DNA from: JBGRQA01 sp041725895 | GTDB taxonomy: Bacteria; Bacteroidota; Bacteroidia; Bacteroidales; Marinifilaceae | Assembly: GCA_041725895.1 (NCBI GenBank) | Contig: JBGRQA010000009.1 | Coordinates: 62,001 to 126,000 of the forward strand | DNA length: 64,000 nt | Direction of reading: 5' to 3' | Shown here: positions 8,647 to 17,135 of the stretch, piece after piece | Layout: every line of letters starts with the position of its first letter | Numbering within the stretch: position 1 is the stretch's first letter | Notes under the pieces: model-generated | Seen by the model: only the letters and a program-made list of their open reading frames with translations | What the model was told of the DNA's origin: nothing | Databases searched by the model: none | Made by a program: the position numbers and the translations under genes

Positions 8647-10734
8647 TCAACACGAAATTTCTTCCTCCTCCGATTTTCGGACGGAGGATTTTTTTTGTTC
8701 TACATTCTGATCAGCCATAGGTAAAGTGAACCAAAAAATACTTCCCCGATCCACACGACTTCTCACTCCAATCCTCCCCTGATTCTTCTCTACGAACTCC
8801 TTGCTTAACACCAACCCCAACCCGGTTCCTTTCTCATTAGAAGTACCCTGAGTTGAAAAATTAGAATCCAACTTAAACAGCCTGCCCTGGTCTTCTTTGG
8901 AAATACCAACTCCATTATCTGCAACCTCACAAAAAACTTCTCCGTCGCCTTCTTTCAAATCGATTTTCACTACTCCTTTACTATGGGTAAATTTCAAAGC
9001 ATTATTCCCTAAATTTCGCAAAACCGTTTGAATCATGTTCACATCGCCAAAAACCATGCTCGATTTGGAAACCGAGGTCAACAACTCTATGTCCTTTGAT
9101 TTGGCTTTCTCCTGCAACTCTTCAATCATATCCTTTACCAACTGGCCTAAATCAAAAACCTGGGGAGTGTAATTAATTACCCCCATCTGTGAACGAGACC
9201 ATTCCAACAGAGTTTCCAACAGATGCGTTCCCTGCAGAGATGACTTATGGATTATTTCCAAGTATTCCTTCCGAACCAAGTCATCCAATTCATCGTACCT
9301 GTCCAACAAAAGATCGGTAAACCCTTGCACCGCATTAAACGGATTTTTCAAATCGTGCGCCACTACAGATAAAAACTTATCTTTTGTGGTATTGCTCTCA
9401 GATAGCTTTTGATTTACCTCATAGATCGCTCTGCTTTTTTCCTTCAACAAACGATTGTGTTTTTTACGCAAGGAACTCAAATAGAAAGCATAAAATAAGA
9501 GAACAAGTACAAAACCACCGACACTCAGATAGTAAATACTATTTGACTTTTGCCGTTTAATCTTTAGCTCCTGGATGGTATTTTGCTGCCGTAATTTTTC
9601 AAACTCATTCTCCTTCTTTTCTATCTGATATAAAGTTTGCATTTCGGCAATAGCACGACTGTTTTGTTCGTTAAAAACACTGTCCTTAGCTTGGGTATAA
9701 AGCTTATGATACTTCAATCCCTCCCTGTAATTTCCCTTTTCTTCAAACAACCGGGTGAACAAGAAATAGGAATCCTTCTTCATCAAAATATTATTGGTCT
9801 TCTTTCCAACCATCAATCCTTCCTTCAAGTAATTGTAGGCTTTGTCATACTGCTTCAATTCCAGGTACACTTCCGCAAGACAATTGTTTATATTAGCCAC
9901 CCCCCATAAATCATTTATCCTTTGCGACTCCTGTAAAGATCGGTTGAAATACACAATAGCCTTATCAAACTCTTTGTCTTCCAAATAAACATTGCCAACA
10001 TTCCCCAAAGCAATAACAACGCCCATCCTATCCTTTCCATTCAAACCGATCTCTAGGGCTTTCATATAATTTGCCACAGCTTTTCCTGTCTCCTTCCGTG
10101 CATTCAGTATATTACCAATATTATTATAAATAATTGCAAGACCCACAGTATCATTAATTTCCTCTTTTATTATTTTAGATTGTTCATAAAAAGAATAAGC
10201 CTTGTCAAAATCCTCCAACACAAAATAGACATTTCCAATATTGTTAAGAGAACGCGAAACACCATCCTGATCATTCAACCGTTTCCGCAAAGACAAAGCC
10301 TTCAAATGGACATCCAGGGCACGTTGAAGATTACCCAGATTACTATAAATATTCCCAATGTAATTCAAAGTATTACTCAAACGCAAACTGTCTCTGGTTT
10401 CTTCAAAACCTTTTCGCGCCTCGGTTAGGTGAGGAAGAGCAGCATTTAAATCATTCTTTTTATAAAAACCCACCCCAAGGAGGTAATGAGCTTCTAATTT
10501 TTGAACTTCATTATTTCTAGCTTCTGCTAATGACAAAAGCTTACGGGAGTAATATATTGAGACCGGCAGAGAATTATCCTGATAATCAAGCGCTAGTTTT
10601 CTCAATTGCTCAAACGTAGCAGTGCCAATGACCGAATCCGTTCGATTTTCTTTTCGCCCAATATCATCATCGGCTACAACCAAATGATTCGCAAACACTA
10701 ATAAAAGCAGGATGATCGAGTAAAATTTCCCCAT
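8647..10734 (-). CDS. Tetratricopeptide-repeat sensor histidine kinase
   Basis: This 695-residue membrane kinase has a signal peptide followed by a run of TPR repeats (about residues 50-380; motifs such as ALNYIGNIYSNLGN and LNNIGNVY). Then come one membrane helix (about 398-420), a short coiled coil, a HisKA domain with phospho-acceptor His near residue 459 (AHDLKNPF) and an HATPase domain (NNALKF, DNGVGIS, GTGLGLVLSKEF). TPRs probably face the periplasm. No receiver or DNA-binding domain is attached and no response regulator is adjacent, so the partner is unknown. The core closely resembles that of the propeller kinase at 37044. Confidence 0.9.
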   Translation of the reverse strand: MGKFYSIILLLLVFANHLVVADDDIGRKENRTDSVIGTATFEQLRKLALDYQDNSLPVSIYYSRKLLSLAEARNNEVQKLEAHYLLGVGFYKKNDLNAALPHLTEARKGFEETRDSLRLSNTLNYIGNIYSNLGNLQRALDVHLKALSLRKRLNDQDGVSRSLNNIGNVYFVLEDFDKAYSFYEQSKIIKEEINDTVGLAIIYNNIGNILNARKETGKAVANYMKALEIGLNGKDRMGVVIALGNVGNVYLEDKEFDKAIVYFNRSLQESQRINDLWGVANINNCLAEVYLELKQYDKAYNYLKEGLMVGKKTNNILMKKDSYFLFTRLFEEKGNYREGLKYHKLYTQAKDSVFNEQNSRAIAEMQTLYQIEKKENEFEKLRQQNTIQELKIKRQKSNSIYYLSVGGFVLVLLFYAFYLSSLRKKHNRLLKEKSRAIYEVNQKLSESNTTKDKFLSVVAHDLKNPFNAVQGFTDLLLDRYDELDDLVRKEYLEIIHKSSLQGTHLLETLLEWSRSQMGVINYTPQVFDLGQLVKDMIEELQEKAKSKDIELLTSVSKSSMVFGDVNMIQTVLRNLGNNALKFTHSKGVVKIDLKEGDGEVFCEVADNGVGISKEDQGRLFKLDSNFSTQGTSNEKGTGLGLVLSKEFVEKNQGRIGVRSRVDRGSIFWFTLPMADQNVEQKKSSVRKSEEEEISC
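8666..8696 (+). terminator. Terminator of lolA, nested in the 3' end of the convergent kinase gene
   Basis: TCCTCCG (8666-8672) pairs with CGGAGGA (8682-8688), followed by eight T. It functions for the plus strand yet encodes the last codons of the histidine kinase gene on the minus strand. Confidence 0.75.
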
Positions 10735-10764
10735 ACAAAAAGATTAAATAACACAAGAGCCTTC

Positions 10765-10778
10765 TAACAAATTTGTTA
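10765..10778. promoter_or_regulatory. 14-bp perfect palindrome upstream of the TPR kinase gene
   Basis: TAACAAATTTGTTA lies 31 nt upstream of the kinase start. A perfect palindrome in a promoter region suggests an operator, but AT-rich palindromes also arise by chance. Confidence 0.35.
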
Positions 10779-10839
10779 AATAATTATTAAATAACATAAC
10801 CTATAAGAACTTTTTTTATTTCCCCGTATTCCTAACCTC

Positions 10840-10878
10840 AAAAAAAAAGTAGCGACAGTCCAAGACTGTCGCTACTTT
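10840..10878 (-). terminator. Strong intrinsic terminator (distal, after the PfkB gene)
   Basis: AAAGTAGCGACAGTC (10846-10860) pairs perfectly with GACTGTCGCTACTTT (10864-10878) across a 3-nt loop. On the minus strand it is followed by a T-run. It lies between the PfkB gene and the TPR kinase gene, insulating the two. Confidence 0.85.
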
Positions 10879-10975
10879 CCATCCGATCGTAATATGTGTT
10901 TTAAAATTAGTCCTTCATCAACCTCTTATGCAACTTTCCGGGTTAAAACAAGCCATATAGCCCATAATACTCCCT

Positions 10976-11008
10976 AAAAAGTCCAAGCGAGGTGTAAAAT
11001 TTTGGACT
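10976..11008 (-). terminator. Proximal terminator of the PfkB gene
   Basis: On the minus strand AGTCCAA / TTGGACT (arms 11002-11008 and 10979-10985) is followed by TTTT directly after the PfkB stop codon. It is weaker than the distal terminator about 100 nt further on. Confidence 0.5.
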
Positions 11009-12107
11009 ACTGGCAATAAGACTGAATAAATCCTATCAATTCTTCCCTGTTTGGAGAATAGCAATTTCTCACATAATATCCTGAAGTGAATACCCCCGTT
11101 GCGATACATTCCTCGGGACTTAAACCTTTCAACCAACCGTTACAGAATCCTGCATTAAAATTGTCTCCAGCTCCGGTAGTTAACATTGGAGTTTTTGTGT
11201 AAGGACCGGTCACCCAACAGGCTTCATTTGCTGTTGCTACGGCCGCTCCGTGCAAAGGATGGATCACCACATGAGAAATATTCAGCGCTTCACGGATCTT
11301 TTGGGCCCGTTCAACAACATCTTCCTCCTCAATATTCAGTAATCCTGCAACAATAAAGGATTCATTCTTGTTCATACTCAAAATCATCTGGGTTTGCTCG
11401 CCTAACTTACGAATCAACTCCAACACTCCCTTGATATCGTCATCAGTACGTTTTTGGGGGTCAGCCAAATCCACAAAAACACCTGGCTTCTGATCCAACT
11501 CACTCAAAATCTCCAGCATTCCTTCAATAATGGTATTCATCTCAGAAAGCATGGTCCAGTTGTTAAAGGTAATCAACCCCGATTTGCTCACCATTTGCTT
11601 CAATTCATCACGGGTGATCTTTTCCATCAATGAATTCCAATTCACTTCTGGCAATTTATTCATTTTTCCCATCATCAGCTTCCCATCCATAAATTCCAGT
11701 GCATCTGTATGGGCAGGATCAGTAACAGAAATTACTTTTTCACACTTAGAGGCAAAATCTTCAAATACATCATGAATTTTTGTCTTCCCCAGGGAACCAA
11801 TATAACTAACCTTGAAATCCTGGGCAATCAAACCATTAGCCATAATAGGACCATTCCCTCCTAATTTCACCTGAACCGGTACCATCTCGATATTAGCACT
11901 CAATCCTGCTGCTCTGCCAATTCGTTCCGCGTACTCACCGATGGTTTTAATACGTTCGTATTCATCGGGATTTTTCCGTTGGTCTACAATATGAATAATC
12001 TCATCAACAAAACCGTCAAAACCTACCATCAAATGTTTGGGGGTAAAATTTTGTTGCAACTTATCGGCCAAAACAGCCAATAATTCCTTTTGATTCGTCT
12101 CTGTCAT
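11007..12107 (-). CDS. PfkB-family carbohydrate kinase
   Basis: This ribokinase/PfkB-fold sugar kinase of 366 residues would phosphorylate a sugar or sugar-like substrate using ATP. Supporting motifs are FDGFVDEI near the N-terminus, the substrate-side KLGGNGPIMANGLIAQ and the C-terminal PfkB signature TGAGDNFNAGFCNGWL with its catalytic Asp and anion-hole glycines. The substrate cannot be read from sequence. The gene is single, with its own promoter and two downstream terminators. The family call is firm. Confidence 0.88.
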   Translation of the reverse strand: MTETNQKELLAVLADKLQQNFTPKHLMVGFDGFVDEIIHIVDQRKNPDEYERIKTIGEYAERIGRAAGLSANIEMVPVQVKLGGNGPIMANGLIAQDFKVSYIGSLGKTKIHDVFEDFASKCEKVISVTDPAHTDALEFMDGKLMMGKMNKLPEVNWNSLMEKITRDELKQMVSKSGLITFNNWTMLSEMNTIIEGMLEILSELDQKPGVFVDLADPQKRTDDDIKGVLELIRKLGEQTQMILSMNKNESFIVAGLLNIEEEDVVERAQKIREALNISHVVIHPLHGAAVATANEACWVTGPYTKTPMLTTGAGDNFNAGFCNGWLKGLSPEECIATGVFTSGYYVRNCYSPNREELIGFIQSYCQ

Positions 12108-12143
12108 CTATATCTGTTTTATTTTGATTTTATCGTCCGGGCA

Positions 12144-12151
12144 CAAATGTA
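12144..12151 (-). promoter_or_regulatory. -7 box of the PfkB gene promoter
   Basis: TACATTTG on the minus strand matches TAnnTTTG, 37 nt upstream of the start codon. No TTG stands at the ideal -33 distance. Confidence 0.45.
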
Positions 12152-12312
12152 AAATAATTTAGCAAGCTTAACGGTTAACTAAACTTTTTCTAATCAGGAA
12201 ATTAATGCAAACGATTTCTGCAAACAACATCACCCCCTATTCTCCAATGAAATGGGGAAAATCTACCGATTCTATATATTTTCGCTATATTCGATTACCA
12301 AAATCAATTGCA

Positions 12313-13512
12313 ATGAAGTTCAAAAACTTGTTTCAAAGATCTCTTCTTATTCTAGGGATACTCATTTTTAGTAATTTAGTTCCAAAAGCACAGACTCTAT
12401 CCAACCAAGCCGAAATAAGTCTACTTACCTGTTCTCCCGGCGAAGAGTTGTATTCCCTCTTCGGTCATTCGGCCATACGGGTGAAGGATCCGAAAAAAAA
12501 TATGGATTGGGTTTTCAATTACGGTACATTTAATTTCAGGACTCCGAATTTCTATATGAAATTTGCCCGAGGGAAACTGAACTACATGCTATCCGTTACC
12601 CAATTCAACCGTTTCAAACGAACTTACATTGCCGAAAACAGAAGTATTATAGAACAAAAACTAAACCTGGATTCCCTTTCCCGTCAGGAGTTGTTTATTG
12701 CATTAATTGACAACGCACAGGAAGCCAACAAGTATTACAAATACGATTTTCTTTTCGATAATTGTTCTACCCGTGTACGTGACATTGTTGAAAAGAATCC
12801 AAATTCCCCTGTTGCATTTAATTCTCAATTACAAAATTCGGCCAAAACTTTCTGGAACCTTTTGGATCCCTACATGGAGGATAGCCGCTGGATCTATCTG
12901 GGGATCCATCTTGCACTGGGACAGCCATGCGATCAAAAAGCTACTCCCTATCAATACATGTTCCTGCCGGATCATATGATGAACGCCTTTGCCATTGCAA
13001 AAATCAAGCAGAACGACACCCTAATTCCCCTGGCGCAAAAACCGGTAGTCCTTTACAACGCGCAACCAATTTCCAATCCCACTAAATGGTATCAACGGCC
13101 TTTGGTTCTTTTCTCCTGCCTTGCCCTTCTTCTTCTGTGGCTAACCGTTCGGATGATTCGGAAAAAGAAAGCCATATTCTGGCCGGACACTCTACTATTC
13201 GGCTTCATAGGCCTTTTGGGTTGGTTCATTTTCTTTCTTTGGTTTCTTACTGATCATTTGGCGACAGGCCCTAATTGGAGCATATTCTGGGCCTTCCCTC
13301 TTCACTTTCCCATCTCTCTTCTACTGCTGAGGAAAAAACGGAAGACATGGATCCGATACTATTTTCTAACACACTTTGTTGTTTTGATCTTAATAATTGG
13401 AGCCTGGCCCATTTTACCACAAACATTTCCAGTCGCCATACTTCCCATACTAGCAATAATGACACTACGCTGTTTGTTTATCTTTAAAAAATATCAACCT
13501 ACACTATCATAA
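12313..13512 (+). CDS. DUF4105 (Lnb N-terminal periplasmic domain) membrane protein
   Basis: This 399-residue protein has a signal peptide (MKFKNLFQRSLLILGILIF...), then the Lnb/DUF4105 domain with its conserved features: EISLLTCSPGEELYSLFGHSAIRV, VFNYGTFNF and YDFLFDNCSTRVRD. Several C-terminal membrane helices follow (about residues 255-395). The His and Cys residues in the FGHSA and DNCSTR motifs recall a papain-like active site, but no activity is established. The start at 12313 is chosen because the upstream in-frame ATG would place 36 polar residues before the signal peptide. The thioesterase gene follows after 5 nt, suggesting an operon. Confidence 0.85.
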   Translation: MKFKNLFQRSLLILGILIFSNLVPKAQTLSNQAEISLLTCSPGEELYSLFGHSAIRVKDPKKNMDWVFNYGTFNFRTPNFYMKFARGKLNYMLSVTQFNRFKRTYIAENRSIIEQKLNLDSLSRQELFIALIDNAQEANKYYKYDFLFDNCSTRVRDIVEKNPNSPVAFNSQLQNSAKTFWNLLDPYMEDSRWIYLGIHLALGQPCDQKATPYQYMFLPDHMMNAFAIAKIKQNDTLIPLAQKPVVLYNAQPISNPTKWYQRPLVLFSCLALLLLWLTVRMIRKKKAIFWPDTLLFGFIGLLGWFIFFLWFLTDHLATGPNWSIFWAFPLHFPISLLLLRKKRKTWIRYYFLTHFVVLILIIGAWPILPQTFPVAILPILAIMTLRCLFIFKKYQPTLS

Positions 13513-13517
13513 ATGCA

Positions 13518-14276
13518 ATGAAAATCAACAACCTGGCACAAAACTATTTTGAGGAGGAATTTCGAATTGGATCTTTTGAAATTGATTTACATGGAAACGC
13601 CAAACTATCGGCTTTGTGTAATTTCCTGCAGGAAATAGCAGGAAATCATGCCTCTTCAATGGAAAGCGGAATGCAGAATTTATTTGATCAAAACCTTGCC
13701 TGGGTACTATCTCGTCTGCAATTAAAAATTTACAATTCACCACGATGGAACGATAAAATCAGAATTCGAACATGGCCGGTAGGTATTGAGGGAGTTTTTG
13801 CCATACGGGATTTTCAAATTTTCAATACTGACAATGCAATCATTGCTGAGGCGAGCTCGGCCTGGCTTGTTATCAACCTGCTTAACCGTCGGCCTGTAAG
13901 ACCACACTCCATCGTTGAAAAGATGAATTACCAAGGCAATCACAGGATATTTTCCGAATCAATTAAAAAAATTCCACCGGTTAATGTTTTGGATCCAGTA
14001 GACCAACTTACAGTTCGTTTCAGTGATTTGGACCTGAATCAGCACGTAAACAACGTAAAATACATCAAGTGGCTGGCAGACAGCTGTCCTCCGGAAGTTC
14101 TTATGCACCAGAGAATTTCCGAAGTAGAAATCAATTTTCTCCACGAATCAAAGCTGGGTGAAGAACTGGCCATCTTTCGGCATGCTCTTTCAACAAGCAG
14201 CTTTCACTGCTGCGTAAAGAACAATGACAAAAAAACTGACAATTGCCGGGCCATTATTAAATGGGCTGAAAAATAA
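13518..14276 (+). CDS. Acyl-ACP thioesterase (FatA/FatB family)
   Basis: This enzyme hydrolyses fatty acyl-ACP to release free fatty acids in the cytosol. It is 252 residues long, the usual length for a double hot-dog bacterial enzyme. The N-terminal hot-dog carries NFLQEIAGNHA and the RTWPVGIEGVFAIRDFQI strand segment. The C-terminal one holds the catalytic motif FSDLDLNQHVNNVKYIKWL with the Asp, Asn and His used in plant and bacterial members. It sits between the DUF4105 and HupE/UreJ-like genes with very short gaps. The ATG at 13518 directly precedes MKINNLAQNYF. Confidence 0.92.
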   Translation: MKINNLAQNYFEEEFRIGSFEIDLHGNAKLSALCNFLQEIAGNHASSMESGMQNLFDQNLAWVLSRLQLKIYNSPRWNDKIRIRTWPVGIEGVFAIRDFQIFNTDNAIIAEASSAWLVINLLNRRPVRPHSIVEKMNYQGNHRIFSESIKKIPPVNVLDPVDQLTVRFSDLDLNQHVNNVKYIKWLADSCPPEVLMHQRISEVEINFLHESKLGEELAIFRHALSTSSFHCCVKNNDKKTDNCRAIIKWAEK

Positions 14277-14283
14277 ATAATTT

Positions 14284-14844
14284 ATGAATACATTACTACA
14301 CTTTCTCGAAAACGCAGTTTTCTATCTTTTTTCTCTAAAAGCACTCGATCATATTCTGTTTCTTACCGTTTTCGGAATGGTATTTCAACTCCGCGAATGG
14401 AAGGGATTGCTCTTATTATGGTGCGCATTAGCAGTAGGATTCACCATTTCATTATTCCTTGCGGCCTATGGTGTAATAAATTTCAACTATGGTTTAACCC
14501 GACTTTTACTAGCCTCCTGTATCTTTTTAGGAGCCTTCACAGGCCTAATTCACAAAGGTCAATCGACCCCTAATGCCCTCCGCTACAACCTAACGGTACT
14601 AATGGGACTAATACAGGGACTTGGTTTCGCCATTCGGTACAAATCAATTGCAAAAGTAAACTTTCTGTCCCTGCTGGGATTCGATCTGGGTTTATGGATT
14701 GCCAGCTTATTGATTATATTGTTGGCCCTATGCCTATCAAGTCTTATCATCCTTGCTTTCCGCACCAACCGAAGGGATTTCAACCTCATCTTTTCCGGAA
14801 TTGGCTTGGGGGTAGCACTGGTCCTGCTTTTCATTCGATATTAA
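14284..14844 (+). CDS. HupE/UreJ-like membrane protein
   Basis: This 186-residue integral membrane protein has about six hydrophobic helices. The motif LKALDHILFL near residue 18 resembles the G/A-x-DH-x-LF signature of the HupE/UreJ-type family, whose members include proposed nickel or cobalt permeases linked to hydrogenase and urease loci. Neither enzyme is encoded here, so metal transport is only a guess. It starts 7 nt after the acyl-ACP thioesterase and probably shares its transcript. A bidirectional terminator follows. Confidence 0.65.
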   Translation: MNTLLHFLENAVFYLFSLKALDHILFLTVFGMVFQLREWKGLLLLWCALAVGFTISLFLAAYGVINFNYGLTRLLLASCIFLGAFTGLIHKGQSTPNALRYNLTVLMGLIQGLGFAIRYKSIAKVNFLSLLGFDLGLWIASLLIILLALCLSSLIILAFRTNRRDFNLIFSGIGLGVALVLLFIRY

Positions 14845-14859
14845 TTTTTTCCAATCATA

Positions 14860-14892
14860 AAAAAAGGCTGAGGAAAATCCTCAGCCTTTTTT
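14860..14892. terminator. Bidirectional terminator between HupE-like gene and pyk
   Basis: AAAAAAGGCTGAGGA pairs with TCCTCAGCCTTTTTT across 3 nt, giving T-runs in both directions. It serves the two convergent transcripts. Confidence 0.9.
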
Positions 14893-14911
14893 CTGTTTCC
14901 TATTGAATTGA

Positions 14912-16327
14912 TTATACTTTGTGAGTAAGATCTTTCACTTTACTGATTTCCATAAAAGAAACTCCTTTCATAGGACCAAAACTTCCCCCCAGGATTAGAA
15001 CCTGATCGTCACTGGTAAAATAATGTTTGTCCATCAGAGTATACAAAGCCTCCTTTACAAACTCATCACGACTATCAAGAGCTTCCCGGTAATATCCTTC
15101 CACTCCGTAAGACAGAGCAAGCTCGCGCATTACACGCTTGTTGTAGCACATAGCATAAACCGGAAGTTTTCCCCGGAAAGCAGCCAAATAACGACAAGTC
15201 CTACCGGTTAGTGTATCCGACACCACCGCTTTAATAGGAAGTTGAGTCGAAGCTTTTACAGCAGCCCGGGCCAAAACTGCAGTAACCTCATTATTAATCC
15301 TAACTAAGTTTTGATCCACATCCGGATCCAAAGCTTTCTCCACTTCCTGAGCCACATTCGTCATCGTGCGTACAGCTTCGACCGGATAATCGCCATAGGC
15401 TGTTTCACCACTCAACATGATGGCATCGGTTCTGTTATAAATTGCATTGGCAATATCACTCACCTCAGCACGCGTTGGCCGTGGATTGTTGATCATGGTA
15501 TGCAACATCTGGGTTGCAATGATAACAGGCTTTTTGCTTTCGATGCATTTTTTTACAATCATCCTTTGGATAACCGGAATTCTCTCGGCTGGAATCTCAA
15601 TAGCCAGATCGCCTCGTGCCACCATTATCCCGTATACATGATCCAGAATTTCGTCAATGTTATCAACTCCTTCCTGATTCTCAATTTTTGCAATAATCTT
15701 AATAGGACTGTTTTTAGCATCCAATATCTCCTGAATCTCCATTACATCCTCCTTTTTACGCACAAAAGAATGGGCAATAAAATCCAGATCCTGTTCAATG
15801 GCAAATTGGATGAACTCACGATCTTTAGGACTCAATGAAGGAAGACTAATGCTTACTCCGGGAACGTTAATACTTTTGCGATCTTTAATAGGACCTTCAT
15901 TTTTGGCTTCCGCAACCAGATATTCATCGGTTTTTTCAATCACAAGCAATTCCAACTCTCCATCGTCCACAAGGATTCGGTTCCCCACTTCCAGATCACG
16001 CACAAAATTGGGATAACTTACATACAACACTCCTTCCTCCGGAGTATCGGAATTTTTCCCTTTCACCCTAAGGGTATCCCCTTCCTTTAAATAAAATTCA
16101 TTCGTCAAATCAACAGTTCGAATTTCCGGCCCTTTTGTGTCCAGAAGCAAGGCGATCTTTTCCGATACTTTCCGAACATTACGAATTACCTTCAAGGCAT
16201 CCTCATGAGACTGATGTGCAGTATTCAACCGCACGACATTCATCCCTTCCTCAAACAGAGTCTTTAAAAACTCTACATCACACCGCTTATCCGAAATGGT
16301 TGCTATTATTTTCGTTTGCTTCTTCAT
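14912..16327 (-). CDS. pyk: Pyruvate kinase
   Basis: Pyruvate kinase converts PEP and ADP to pyruvate and ATP in glycolysis. The 471-residue protein has DTKGPEIRT, the catalytic-lysine segment IIAKIENQEGVDNIDEI, VARGDLAIEIP and MLSGETAYGDYP. The C-terminal domain is typical. Two segments deviate from the textbook E. coli form: the loop after MNVVRLN reads TAHQ where FSHG is usual, and the substrate motif reads IIATQMLHTM where ATQML..SM is common. Other active-site segments are intact, so I call it active. A -7 box lies 35 nt upstream. Confidence 0.95.
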   Translation of the reverse strand: MKKQTKIIATISDKRCDVEFLKTLFEEGMNVVRLNTAHQSHEDALKVIRNVRKVSEKIALLLDTKGPEIRTVDLTNEFYLKEGDTLRVKGKNSDTPEEGVLYVSYPNFVRDLEVGNRILVDDGELELLVIEKTDEYLVAEAKNEGPIKDRKSINVPGVSISLPSLSPKDREFIQFAIEQDLDFIAHSFVRKKEDVMEIQEILDAKNSPIKIIAKIENQEGVDNIDEILDHVYGIMVARGDLAIEIPAERIPVIQRMIVKKCIESKKPVIIATQMLHTMINNPRPTRAEVSDIANAIYNRTDAIMLSGETAYGDYPVEAVRTMTNVAQEVEKALDPDVDQNLVRINNEVTAVLARAAVKASTQLPIKAVVSDTLTGRTCRYLAAFRGKLPVYAMCYNKRVMRELALSYGVEGYYREALDSRDEFVKEALYTLMDKHYFTSDDQVLILGGSFGPMKGVSFMEISKVKDLTHKV

Positions 16328-16361
16328 GGACTAAAAATTTTATTTCGTAAATTTCACTATA

Positions 16362-16369
16362 CAAAGTTA
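16362..16369 (-). promoter_or_regulatory. -7 box of the pyk promoter
   Basis: TAACTTTG on the minus strand matches TAnnTTTG and lies 35 nt upstream of the pyk start. Confidence 0.5.
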
Positions 16370-16517
16370 GGCATTTTTTAAAGGATCGAATTATGTTGCA
16401 ATCGTTTGAGTTCTACCTTTCTGTAATATCTCTAATGTTTTCCAACACATAATCCACCTCCCTAGAAAAAAGTACTTTACAAAAAGTATCAAGCACTGAT
16501 TTCCGCAACCAATGAAC

Positions 16518-16952
16518 CTATTTCGATGCTTTATGATAGCCAATAAGACTCTCAACAGCCAATCGGTAAGAATCTAATCCAAACCCGGCAATACTGCCAA
16601 CACACTGAGGTGCAATCATGGATACATGCCGAAATGATTCCCGGCGATGAATATTGGAAATGTGCACTTCGACCACCGGAGTATTAACTGCGGCAATGGC
16701 ATCAGCTAGGGCAATTGAGGTGTGCGTATACCCACCAGCGTTTAAAATCACTCCGTCAAAGGAAAATCCAACTTCGTGGAGCTTATTAATTATTTCTCCC
16801 TCCACATTCGTCTGATAGTAGTCGATGTTAATTTTTTCATACATCTCCTTTATTTTCACAAGGTAATCTCCGAAGGAATCTTCTCCATATATAGATTTTT
16901 CGCGGATTCCAAGCAAATTTAGGTTGGGTCCATTAATGATCAAAAAATTCAT
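16518..16952 (-). CDS. aroQ: Type II 3-dehydroquinate dehydratase
   Basis: AroQ dehydrates 3-dehydroquinate to 3-dehydroshikimate in the shikimate pathway, which supplies chorismate for aromatic amino acids and for menaquinone. The 144-residue length is standard for the type II dodecameric enzyme. Visible motifs are INGPNLNLLGIRE followed by the catalytic Tyr at residue 22, NAGGYTHTSIALADA and the substrate-binding HISNIHRRESFRH. It is transcribed away from the XerD-type recombinase gene. Confidence 0.96.
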   Translation of the reverse strand: MNFLIINGPNLNLLGIREKSIYGEDSFGDYLVKIKEMYEKINIDYYQTNVEGEIINKLHEVGFSFDGVILNAGGYTHTSIALADAIAAVNTPVVEVHISNIHRRESFRHVSMIAPQCVGSIAGFGLDSYRLAVESLIGYHKASK

Positions 16953-17135
16953 TTCGTCAAAAAATATTAAAGTTTAACATAAAGGGCTGCAACAAAATAT
17001 AAAATCTTACGTAATATTTTTTAAATTGCCACAAAGAATTATCATAAATTTTTGTATCTTTTATTTACGCTTAATAAAGCTACAAATATCTGAAAATTAT
17101 TTACAACTATATTACATACTAAAAACTGGATAGAA

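Noticed and set aside
10918..11136. 72-codon frame overlapping the end of the PfkB gene
   Set aside because: It shares the strand and overlaps the PfkB C-terminus in another frame, with no start support; it is a shadow.
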